In this document: positions 1 through 6,106 of the stretch, piece after piece
How positions within the stretch are numbered: position 1 is the first letter of the stretch
Layout of the letters: the number at the start of each line of letters is the position of its first letter
Source: Saprospiraceae bacterium
Lineage (GTDB): Bacteria > Bacteroidota > Bacteroidia > Chitinophagales > Saprospiraceae
Direction of reading: 5' to 3'
Assembly (NCBI GenBank): GCA_013002475.1
Contig: JABDJM010000389.1
Location: 1 to 7,655, forward strand
Length of the DNA stretch: 7,655 bases
The notes under the pieces: generated by a model
Told to the model about the DNA's origin: nothing
What the model saw: only the letters and a program-made list of their open reading frames with translations
Databases searched by the model: none
Position numbers and translations under genes: made by a program

Positions 1-140
1 CTATTGGAAGCTTCATTGGGTTTTTTCCAGACTTCAATCTGATCTAGTTGACGAACGCAGGTTGAAATACGTTGAAAATTTTCCTGCAGGTGAGAAGTTG
101 ATTGAGTCAATAACTCTTCTTTCCAGAGTGGTTGGTTCAT
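1..140 (-). CDS. DinB/DUF1572-like protein, N-terminal fragment (cut by window edge)
   Basis: The minus strand from an ATG at 138-140 reads 46 codons without a stop to the window edge. The peptide begins MNQPLWKEELL and continues with a helix in which HLQENFQRISTCVRQL is followed by DQIEVWKKPNEASN. This spacing, an amphipathic helix with R-I-x-x-C-x-x-Q-L then a Trp and a Pro-Asn-Glu-x-Ser-Asn turn, matches the opening of DinB-superfamily four-helix proteins of the DUF1572 type. In those proteins the turn leads into a helix carrying the first metal-binding His, which here lies outside the window. Members are small cytosolic, putative metal-dependent proteins, and most have no proven reaction. 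The gene lies 75 bp downstream of the T9SS cargo gene on the same strand, and an exact -7-type promoter element between them suggests its own transcript. The family call is from remembered pattern only. Confidence 0.7.
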   Translation of the reverse strand, partial: MNQPLWKEELLTQSTSHLQENFQRISTCVRQLDQIEVWKKPNEASN

Positions 141-195
141 GAACAATATTGAGTAATAGAAATAGCCACACAATTTATTAATATCGGCTTGGAAC

Positions 196-203
196 CAAAC
201 TTA
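196..203 (-). promoter_or_regulatory. Bacteroidota-type -7 element (TAAGTTTG) before the DinB-like gene
   Basis: The minus strand reads TAAGTTTG, an exact fit to the Bacteroidota primary-sigma -7 consensus TAnnTTTG. It lies 55 bp before the ATG at 140, inside the 75-bp gap after the T9SS cargo gene stop, so a transcript from it would have a leader of about 45-50 nt. No clear TTTG -33 element sits at the expected 19-21 bp spacing; only T-rich sequence is found somewhat further upstream, so the site may be weak or a chance match. Confidence 0.4.
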
Positions 204-215
204 CGAAAGGGTTAT

Positions 216-1691
216 TTAGTGTTTTAGAAAACTATTGACAAATTGAATATCATGAATAATTAATTGAACAAAATAAGGCCCAGGAGGTAATGAAGTACAA
301 TCAAGAAGATAATTATTGGTTGTTTTGTCTAAAGATATTTGATTCACTAACCTTCCATAGGAGTCAAAAATTCTTAGGTTTCGGACTCCGCGTGGCGCTC
401 CATCAAAGTGTAGTGTTGTTTCCCAATTAACCACACTTGGTCTACATTGGAAATCGAAGGGCATGTCTGCTTCGAATTTTACTTCCTTTATACTGCTATG
501 TTCGACACTGCCGGATAGTTCAACAGTTTTTAATCGATAGTATACATGAGTAACTTCTACTTCCTTATGAAAAAATTCATAGTTGGTCTCTGAGTAGAAG
601 TCTCCTACAGCGTTCACTTTACCTAGAGGGGAAAAAACCCTTCCATCGTAACTAAATTGAATTTCAAAATAATCTAGATTTGCCTCAGAAGCTGTTGTCC
701 ATTGAATTCTGGCACTACGGAATTGAGCTTGAGCCTCAAAAGAAAGTAACTCCACTGGAAGTGCTTTGAGGAATGCACTATTAATGCAGTCCGTTTGACA
801 ATCGAAAAGAGCACAATCCGTTAGACCAATGCAGGAGCAGGGAGAATTTCCCCCGTCAAGAGCGCCTAAGTCGCTTACATTTCCCCCACCGAGCACACTG
901 GTGGCATTACCCGAATTTGCCGTTGCACTGACAATGAAAAAAGTAGCCAGATCTATATCTGATGGTATCCCCAGATGAGATAATGGAATTGGAAAAGTAA
1001 TAAATTGTGGATCAGATGTTCCACAGGAGGCTGAGGATGCCGAACAGGCCTCCTGAATATCATTCACACTTATGCACTGGTCGCAAAGAGTTGAATTAAT
1101 ACTTGTCGATCCATCAATATCAAATACACTTACTCCCTTGTTTCCACCAGCATTTGCAAATTGAACTTCCCGTTCAAATCCATTATTCCCACAAACTGCG
1201 TTTGTATCATTGGCAAGGCCATATGATCCATCTGTGTCGACAAGAAAATTGTAACCAAAATTACCATTGGGAGACTGTGCCAATCTAAATCGAAAGAGGA
1301 TCATTTCGTCCCCACTGACTGGACTAAGGGGGCTTGGATCAATTATATTGAAAAAGCCAAAATCACTACCATTGTCATCCTGAATTAAATCGGAATTACC
1401 GCAATTGGGATTCACATCCCCAGCTACTTCCCCACCATCTACAAGTGCAATCCAACCCGTGGTCGAGTTAGCCAATATTTCAAATTCAGCTAATTCTGTG
1501 GTTCCGCTTGTAAAACTTGATCCGCTTTCGGTAATAAATCCATCTCCATCTGGATCAAAAAGAGCATCAAATCTTGTTGAACTATGTCCATTTGTGATAG
1601 TCCCGGGGGTGCATTGGGAGAATCCAACCTCGGGTCGAAAAACCAATAGGAAACTAAAAATCAAGAAAATGACTCCGGTTTTGCTGCTCAT
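216..1691 (-). CDS. Secreted cysteine-rich protein with type IX secretion C-terminal sorting domain
   Basis: This 491-residue protein has a Sec signal peptide (residues 1 to about 25: basic start, then VIFLIFSFLLVF, cleavage likely near GFS-Q). Residues 27 to about 305 form an unrecognised mature domain with a calcium-loop-like DPDGDG (46-51), VDTDGS (151-156) and 12 cysteines. Nine of these cluster at 203-302 (C203, C206, C216, C223, C285, C287, C293, C298, C302), suggesting disulfides in an extracellular fold. Residues 311-406 start with LPVELLSF and contain IQWTTASEANLDYFEIQ and YYRLKTVE, the fibronectin-III-like linker common before sorting domains. Residues 414-491 look like a T9SS type A sorting domain: a degenerate CRPSV in place of YPNPV, then LRIFDSYGRLV, LPPGPYFVQL and the terminal FLKH. 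The protein is therefore expected to cross the outer membrane and be surface-anchored or released. No catalytic motif was recognised. It follows the regulator gene by 510 bp on the same strand; co-transcription is doubtful because terminator-like hairpins lie between. Confidence 0.85.
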   Translation of the reverse strand: MSSKTGVIFLIFSFLLVFRPEVGFSQCTPGTITNGHSSTRFDALFDPDGDGFITESGSSFTSGTTELAEFEILANSTTGWIALVDGGEVAGDVNPNCGNSDLIQDDNGSDFGFFNIIDPSPLSPVSGDEMILFRFRLAQSPNGNFGYNFLVDTDGSYGLANDTNAVCGNNGFEREVQFANAGGNKGVSVFDIDGSTSINSTLCDQCISVNDIQEACSASSASCGTSDPQFITFPIPLSHLGIPSDIDLATFFIVSATANSGNATSVLGGGNVSDLGALDGGNSPCSCIGLTDCALFDCQTDCINSAFLKALPVELLSFEAQAQFRSARIQWTTASEANLDYFEIQFSYDGRVFSPLGKVNAVGDFYSETNYEFFHKEVEVTHVYYRLKTVELSGSVEHSSIKEVKFEADMPFDFQCRPSVVNWETTLHFDGAPRGVRNLRIFDSYGRLVNQISLDKTTNNYLLDCTSLPPGPYFVQLIIHDIQFVNSFLKH

Positions 1692-1840
1692 GGATACTAT
1701 GTTTCCTAATAGAGAAGCAAAAATCAGGCCACCTAGGGTATTCGTGACAGGGAAAATTCAAACCATCTGAATATTAATTAAATAGAATCATAGAAAATGG
1801 GATTTCATCTGTCACTAAATTATTTAAGGTAATTGAAAGG

Positions 1841-1857
1841 AGGATTTAGCTAAACCT
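1841..1857. repeat. Near-perfect palindrome around TTTAGCTAAA
   Basis: The perfect 10-bp palindrome TTTAGCTAAA (1845-1854) is flanked by AGG on the left and CCT on the right, with one extra A on the left side. It reads as a roughly 16-bp dyad, a plausible operator about 150 bp upstream of the T9SS cargo gene start. No regulator is assigned. Confidence 0.4.
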
Positions 1858-1874
1858 GCACGTTTCAGTTTCAT

Positions 1875-1886
1875 GGTTGATCAACC
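1875..1886. repeat. Perfect 12-bp palindrome GGTTGATCAACC
   Basis: Bases 1875-1886 read identically on both strands. The centre lies 31 bp from the centre of the palindrome at 1845-1854, about three helical turns, so both could sit on one DNA face. As RNA it could form only a short stem, so a protein-binding site is the likelier use if it has any. Confidence 0.4.
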
Positions 1887-1904
1887 GAATCCCAATAAAA
1901 GGTC

Positions 1905-1939
1905 TCAAAAAACAGAAGGGCCCCTATAAATAGGAGTCC
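1905..1939 (-). terminator. Possible minus-strand terminator hairpin with T-rich tail
   Basis: On the minus strand, the segment 1939-1918 folds as GGAC, one mismatch, CCTA, loop TTTA, TAGG, one mismatch, GCCC (one G-T wobble in the outer arm). It is followed by TTCTGTTTTTTG (1917-1906). Orientation suits ending readthrough from the two-component operon before the T9SS cargo gene. The T tract is not directly against the stem, which weakens the call. Confidence 0.4.
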
Positions 1940-1992
1940 TCCATGTTGTTAAATCCAGGCTATTATTCTTTATGCCGCGGGGAAGCTAAAAT

Positions 1993-2034
1993 ATCCGGCA
2001 CCCTGGGGTTAGTACAGGGAGGCCGGATTTTTTT
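1993..2034 (+). terminator. Rho-independent terminator on the plus strand, with no plus-strand gene before it
   Basis: The outer stem ATCCGGC (1993-1999) pairs with GCCGGAT (2022-2028). A small internal bulge follows, then CCCTG (2001-2005) pairs with CAGGG (2015-2019) around a 9-base loop. Seven Ts run from 2028 to 2034. This is a textbook terminator for plus-strand transcription, yet all neighbouring genes in this half are on the minus strand. The minus strand has only a weak ATATTTTAG tail, so it might act bidirectionally but poorly. It may end a small RNA or guard against antisense transcription. Confidence 0.65.
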
Positions 2035-2100
2035 GTTGCCATTGGGCGTGTCTTTGAGAAAATGTTTATTTGGCAGCTTCAAATAGAAGCTCTCCACAAA

Positions 2101-2166
2101 CGATAATCTAAATAACAAAAAGGGTCAGGATTTTACCAGACTGAATAGATTATCGGTAGGCCTGAC
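2101..2166 (-). terminator. Putative operon terminator with interleaved inverted repeats
   Basis: On the minus strand, GTCAGG (2166-2161) pairs with CCTGAC (2129-2124), followed at once by CC and TTTTTG (2121-2116). This is a weak intrinsic terminator shape with a 31-base loop, 36 bp past the response regulator stop. A second perfect 9-bp pair, CGATAATCT (2101-2109) with AGATTATCG (2147-2155), is interlocked with the first, so its left arm lies beyond the T tract and its right arm lies in the terminator loop. Both pairings together would make a pseudoknot. Confidence 0.4.
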
Positions 2167-2201
2167 TCGACCATCGGTAAGTAATTGCAATGTTGTTCTG
2201 A

Positions 2202-2954
2202 TTACTCAAGTTTTCGGATAACATCTTCCTGAAACTGCTCCTTCCTCCTTCGGCTAACCGGAACTTCCGCCTCATCGCTCATGATCACTTTGCCGGACTT
2301 TAAATACTTCGTGATATGCTGGGTATTAATAAGGTGAGATTTATGGCAGGAGTAAAACCCATAGGGGGCTAAAAGATCCCGAAATCGACCAATACTATAT
2401 GAGCTAATTATTTGATCTCCCCCTTTTAAATGGAGTCTGGTATACTTTTGCCAACCTTCGCATCGGATAAGGTTTGAAACCGTAACGAACTCATAGGATT
2501 GGGACCCTGGAACGGCGATCTTGTTTTTTTGATCTCCGGGATTTTTCAGATTTTGTCTCAGAAGGTCAAAATTCTTGGCCTTCTCATTACTTAATACTTT
2601 CTGTGTTGCACGCTCAACGGCATTAACAAGCTCGTTAGTGCTAATAGGCTTCAGCAAATAATCAATCGCACTTACTTTGAAAGCTTGTAATGCAAATTCG
2701 TTATACCCGGTAACAAAGATGACCTCAAAATATCGGTCTTTGAATTTATCCAAAAGATCAAACCCAGTCCCGCTTGGCAAAGTTATATCCAGGAATAATA
2801 AATCTGGCCTTGTCTTAAGGATTATACGATAAGCCTGATGAATATCATCTGCCTCCCCAACAATCTTAATTGCGGGACAATGCTCCTCCAGTTTTTTTCT
2901 GAGGACCTTTCGCGGCTTCTCTTCATCGTCAATTATGAGGGCCTTTAATGTCAT
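2202..2954 (-). CDS. LytTR-family response regulator
   Basis: This is a 250-residue cytosolic transcription regulator, the usual length for the LytR/AlgR class. The receiver domain covers residues 3 to about 120, with the acidic pocket D9-D10, phosphoacceptor D56 (in LLFLDITLPSGTGFDLL), the conserved T82 and K102-P103, so all phosphorelay residues are intact. A linker of about 25 residues leads to a LytTR DNA-binding domain at about 145-248, seen in the pattern EFVTVSNLIRCEGWQKYTRLHL, then SCHKSHLINTQHI and VPVSRRRKEQF. The start ATG overlaps the kinase stop as ATGA (2951-2954), which indicates translational coupling and a cognate pair. It should be phosphorylated by the kinase just upstream and bind paired direct repeats at its target promoters. 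No convincing LytTR direct-repeat pair was recognised in the window, so targets remain open. Confidence 0.95.
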   Translation of the reverse strand: MTLKALIIDDEEKPRKVLRKKLEEHCPAIKIVGEADDIHQAYRIILKTRPDLLFLDITLPSGTGFDLLDKFKDRYFEVIFVTGYNEFALQAFKVSAIDYLLKPISTNELVNAVERATQKVLSNEKAKNFDLLRQNLKNPGDQKNKIAVPGSQSYEFVTVSNLIRCEGWQKYTRLHLKGGDQIISSYSIGRFRDLLAPYGFYSCHKSHLINTQHITKYLKSGKVIMSDEAEVPVSRRRKEQFQEDVIRKLE

Positions 2955-5893
2955 GCCACAATATTATTAAAGGTTAAAATAACCTTGTGTCCAGGGAAGT
3001 TGGGATTTCCGGGATAAGGAATTCTCCTTTCCATTTGCACTTCCACCCTGCCCGAACTGCTTAGTGTTTCTATCCTGTCAACGACATCGGAAATGCCCCT
3101 TGATTTGTGTGCTGATTTTTGGTGGTTTTTAGAATTCTTAAATCCAATTCCATTATCAAACACCTCCACCACTAAATCATCCTGATTTTTCCTAAAGTCA
3201 ATTTTCAATAATCCTTTCCCATCTTTCCTTTTCTGAAGGCCATGTAAAATTGAATTCTCTGCAAAAGGCTGTACCAAAACAGAGGGAATATGGACATCCA
3301 TGAGATCAATTCCTGGATCTACATGAATCTGGGTTTTGAATTTTCCCTCGAACCTCATCTCTTCCAATTCTGTGTAAAGCTTAAGGATCTCAATTTCTTC
3401 ATAAAGGGATACGGAGGGATTTCTGGATGCTTCTAAGTACTTCCTCAGCAACCGGGAAAATTTGGTTAGATAAAAATCGGCCTGGTCAATGTCATTATTG
3501 CTAACAAAATATTGAATAGCTCCTAAGGCATTGAACATGAAATGTGGATTCATCTGTGCTCGCAAGGCGGTAAGACGCATTTCTGAGATCCTTAGGTTAA
3601 GATTTTTTTCAAGTTCAACTTTCTCCAATCTTTCTAAATGCCTATTCCGATACCAAAGAAAAAATAATCCCGCGACTAAAAATCCGATTGCCCCGTAAGT
3701 CCAGGAATTCCAAAAGGGACGCCTGATCTTAAAGTCGATATTTTCAGGGTAGAAAATTTCCTTTCCATTATACCTCTCTGCCTTTACTTCAAGGGAATAA
3801 CTTCCCGGTGGCAACCCTAAAAAGCTCAATCTGTTTGATTGCGCTTCGGCCCAATCATCGTTAACTGGAGAAAGTTTGTAATGGAATGAAATATCCCCGG
3901 CACTTTGAAAATCTTTTAGAGAAAAGAGGAATTCGAAGTTATCCTGGCGACTTGAGAATGAATGCTTGGATTTAAGACCCTGAATTCTATTACCGTTAAC
4001 CAGGACTTCTATTAAATCGATGGCAAGTTGGTCTTGGCTTAATGAGGGCTCTACGTTACCAATAAAATCCAAACCCCTATTTCCTGCCACGAATAAGCCC
4101 TTTTCAGTTTCCAGGGCATCTAGAACCTGGTTTGAGCTAAGCCCGGAAGACTCCCTATAGTGATGAAGCAAAGTCCCATCAGACTTGTCCAATCTGAGGA
4201 GGCCATTATTTGTAGAAACTAGAATATTACCGTTCAAGCCTCGAGCAAAATTGTTTATCGTGAGAATGGGGAGAGGCCCTTGAAGCATCTCATTATCCGG
4301 GTCGAAAAAAAACAAACCCTTATCCTCCGTTCCGATCCAAAGCTTCTCATCGTTCTCAAAAATTTTGCTGACAAATTCCAATTGAGGATTCCAAAAAATT
4401 GAATCGAGTGAGTTTGAGTAATGCTTATAGATCCCCTCTCCTCCAGCAATCCAGACTCCTCCTTCCGCCCTTGCGGAAAAATCAAAAATCTTTAAACGTT
4501 GGTCTTCAATGATCAAATCCTTTCCCTGAGGGATTAAGCGCACCAGCTCATCATAATGAGTTGCAAGTAAAGCCTTGGAGCTTTCATCCCATATTAGCTG
4601 TTTTATACTTCTTATGTCAATTGGGTTTTCTACACCACGATACGATAATGTTGACTTGTTTGTAATGGCATTAAAAGATTCAAGGAAGTTTTGGACTCCA
4701 GTTTTTTTATTCCACATGTGTATAGAAGGGAAAGAAGACCAATACACATTGGAATTCCTATCAGTTGTGGCGGCATAAAAACTCCCCAGGTTTTTATTAA
4801 CAAGTGGGCCAGAATTTTTTCCCATGGAAACCAGGAATGGTATTCCAGCTTCTGAGAAACAGATCAATGAATCCTGACCCAGGGAAATTAGACCTCTAAA
4901 AAATCTTGCATCATTTGACTTTAAGGAAACCTTTGCACTATTTCGACAATGATTTGGAAGGAGAAATAATCCAGCATCTCGACTTCCCACCCAAATATTT
5001 CCTTGCACATCATCAATAATTCTTCTTATGTCCGCTTTACTCGAAAGGTCACCAATTAAAAAATGGTCAACAACGACATTATTGCTATCAATTTTAATAA
5101 ACCCGGTATTCGTCTGGAGATAAACAAAGGGCCAGGATACCTGACATTGGAAACTATTATCAGTCGTCAGATTGTAATCCTCCCAATTAACTTCTTTTTT
5201 TTCCTTTCTATCATTTCGAATTAGAATTGCGCCATCACTATGCAACAGAATGAATTGATGATTTGAAATCCCCTGTCTTATTTTCGACTTTTTATCAAAG
5301 GAGATTTCTACGGTAGCGAGACGCTCAGAATAATACTTGTTAACTTCATCATCAACCCTAACGGTGATGATCTTCGATGGAAAATCTATTTCAAATATTT
5401 CCCCTCCAGGGAAGAACGTTGAGGGTTTCGGGTAGAACCGTTTGTAAGGATTTCTGATATGCTCTGCAAATTGTTCATGAGTAAAAAACGTATCGCGAAA
5501 AAAAATGGTGGGAATACCGCCATTAACTAATTGATGACCTGAAATGAAATCCAGGTGAGTCGGCTTTTCAGATAGGCTATCATTCTCAATCCTGGTGAAA
5601 GTGGGGTTGAAGGTTGAAATAGTACCTTTCTCATCCATACCCTTTTCAAGCATGAAAATGTCATTATCAGGCAATCCATCCTTGGTGGTATAGTTAACAA
5701 ATTCTAATCCATCGTACCTGCAAAGACCGTCTTCGGTATACACCCAAATGTAATCCCCAATTTGCATCGCACCGTACACATAATTCGTAGGAAGCCCGTC
5801 CTCAGTCGTGAAATTGATCCAGGGATACTGCTGTCCGTTACAAAAGCTAGAAATCCCTGACAAAAAAGTCCAAAATAGTATTCGTCCCAACAT
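2951..5893 (-). CDS. LytS-type sensor histidine kinase with periplasmic propeller and Y_Y_Y domain
   Basis: This 980-residue membrane sensor has a signal peptide (1 to about 20) and then a long periplasmic part with regulator-propeller repeats. The clearest are FTTEDGLPTNYVYG with W50, YTTKDGLPDND (68-78), GNIWVGSRDAGLF around W301, KLWIGTEDKGLFFF around W519 and a GLSSNQVLDALE segment. The stretch between about 80 and 290 has no clear repeat and may hold the ligand-specific part. A Y_Y_Y domain lies at about 655-723 (YKLSPVNDDW, LPPGSYSLEVKA). One membrane helix spans about 731-748, followed by a short coiled coil. The His_kinase domain has QMNPHFMFNAL with phosphoacceptor H784. The ATPase part has the N box PFAENSILHGL (N880), G box DNGIGF (D913) and a second glycine RGI near 933. 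It lacks the AraC-type output and receiver of hybrid systems, which are supplied by the coupled regulator gene. The signal sensed is unknown; in this phylum such propellers often sense glycans. Confidence 0.93.
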   Translation of the reverse strand: MLGRILFWTFLSGISSFCNGQQYPWINFTTEDGLPTNYVYGAMQIGDYIWVYTEDGLCRYDGLEFVNYTTKDGLPDNDIFMLEKGMDEKGTISTFNPTFTRIENDSLSEKPTHLDFISGHQLVNGGIPTIFFRDTFFTHEQFAEHIRNPYKRFYPKPSTFFPGGEIFEIDFPSKIITVRVDDEVNKYYSERLATVEISFDKKSKIRQGISNHQFILLHSDGAILIRNDRKEKKEVNWEDYNLTTDNSFQCQVSWPFVYLQTNTGFIKIDSNNVVVDHFLIGDLSSKADIRRIIDDVQGNIWVGSRDAGLFLLPNHCRNSAKVSLKSNDARFFRGLISLGQDSLICFSEAGIPFLVSMGKNSGPLVNKNLGSFYAATTDRNSNVYWSSFPSIHMWNKKTGVQNFLESFNAITNKSTLSYRGVENPIDIRSIKQLIWDESSKALLATHYDELVRLIPQGKDLIIEDQRLKIFDFSARAEGGVWIAGGEGIYKHYSNSLDSIFWNPQLEFVSKIFENDEKLWIGTEDKGLFFFDPDNEMLQGPLPILTINNFARGLNGNILVSTNNGLLRLDKSDGTLLHHYRESSGLSSNQVLDALETEKGLFVAGNRGLDFIGNVEPSLSQDQLAIDLIEVLVNGNRIQGLKSKHSFSSRQDNFEFLFSLKDFQSAGDISFHYKLSPVNDDWAEAQSNRLSFLGLPPGSYSLEVKAERYNGKEIFYPENIDFKIRRPFWNSWTYGAIGFLVAGLFFLWYRNRHLERLEKVELEKNLNLRISEMRLTALRAQMNPHFMFNALGAIQYFVSNNDIDQADFYLTKFSRLLRKYLEASRNPSVSLYEEIEILKLYTELEEMRFEGKFKTQIHVDPGIDLMDVHIPSVLVQPFAENSILHGLQKRKDGKGLLKIDFRKNQDDLVVEVFDNGIGFKNSKNHQKSAHKSRGISDVVDRIETLSSSGRVEVQMERRIPYPGNPNFPGHKVILTFNNIVA

Positions 5894-6106
5894 CCAACCT
5901 TCAATGTACGAAATGACCAGAATTCAGTCCTGAACTAGGGGGTATCCTCTGAAAATAAAGCCTTTTCCTCCATGTTAAAACGGCTTTCATAGACACCGGC
6001 CCTCACTAATTTGACCACTGTCATTTACATCCATGACAATAGTCAACTTCAGTAGTTCTTATATGCCTTTTCTTGTAAGACAGGCCCAAGGCCTTCGAAA
6101 CAAACT
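5894..6106. promoter_or_regulatory. Divergent intergenic region between the kinase and dikinase-like genes
   Basis: This 213-bp gap must hold the promoters of both divergent genes. It contains the 36-bp dyad at 6011-6046. A smaller dyad TTCAG-TC-CTGAA (5923-5934) lies 30 bp before the kinase start, and an AAAGCC/GGCTTT pair occurs at 5957-5962 and 5982-5987. No exact TAnnTTTG element was found for either gene. The nearest for the plus strand is CTAATTTG (6006-6013), which overlaps the left edge of the 36-bp dyad. Neither start codon is preceded by a strong Shine-Dalgarno sequence, which is normal in this phylum; the kinase has only GAAGG in front of it. Confidence 0.6.
6011..6046. promoter_or_regulatory. 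36-bp dyad: two TGAC-N4-GTCA sites in mirror arrangement
   Basis: The left half TTGACCACTGTCAT (6011-6024) and the right half ATGACAATAGTCAA (6033-6046) are reverse complements at 12 of 14 positions, around an 8-base spacer. Each half is itself a TGAC-N4-GTCA dyad, with centres 22 bp apart, about two helical turns. It lies 61-96 bp before the dikinase-like start. The half-sites resemble the TTGAT-N4-ATCAA layout of Crp/Fnr-family sites, but that family link is inference. It could also form a 14-bp RNA hairpin with two mismatches; no T tract follows it, so it is not an intrinsic terminator. Confidence 0.6.

Larger units (their letters stand above)
1692..2201. other. Gene-free 510-bp intergenic region rich in dyads and hairpins
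   Basis: No convincing coding sequence is present on either strand. What can be seen, left to right: an inverted pair GTGACAG (1744-1750) and CTGTCAC (1809-1815); two palindromes at 1841-1857 and 1875-1886; a hairpin at 1918-1939 with a T-rich tail on the minus strand; a strong hairpin with seven Ts on the plus strand at 1993-2034; a 6-bp hairpin AGCTTC/GAAGCT with a 5-base loop at 2075-2091; and interleaved inverted repeats at 2101-2166. A direct repeat ATCGGTA occurs at 2152-2158 and 2173-2179. No exact TAnnTTTG element was found in front of the T9SS cargo gene. Confidence 0.7.

Noticed and set aside
1103..1288. Plus-strand ORF of 61 codons inside the T9SS cargo gene
   Set aside because: Antisense shadow with composition unlike a real protein (many His, Gln and Leu).
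1405..1770. Plus-strand ORF of 121 codons opposite the T9SS cargo gene
   Set aside because: It lies almost wholly antisense to a gene with signal peptide and sorting domain, and its product has no recognisable features.
1873..1929. Short plus-strand ORF of 18 codons (MVDQPNPNKRSQ...) ending before the terminator
   Set aside because: Too short, without a ribosome binding site or a regulated gene behind it; a leader peptide role has no support.
1905..1940. Slight likeness of ACAGAAGGGCCCC to the RNase P RNA motif ACAGAA-CCGGC
   Set aside because: The rest of the RNase P core is missing and the region is far too short.
1943..2086. Short plus-strand ORF of 47 codons (begins MLLNPGYYSL)
   Set aside because: The strong terminator hairpin and T tract lie inside it, so it is unlikely to be translated as a gene.
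4255..4485. Minus-strand ORF of 76 codons in another frame of the kinase gene
   Set aside because: The kinase frame is continuous and carries a propeller repeat here; this is an out-of-frame shadow.
2951..5893. Hybrid two-component system (HTCS) for polysaccharide use
   Set aside because: The protein ends after the ATPase domain; there is no fused receiver or AraC-type DNA-binding domain, and the output is a separate LytTR regulator.
5704..5904. Minus-strand ORF of 66 codons overlapping the kinase start
   Set aside because: Out of frame with the kinase, whose frame has the signal peptide and propeller motifs over the same bases.
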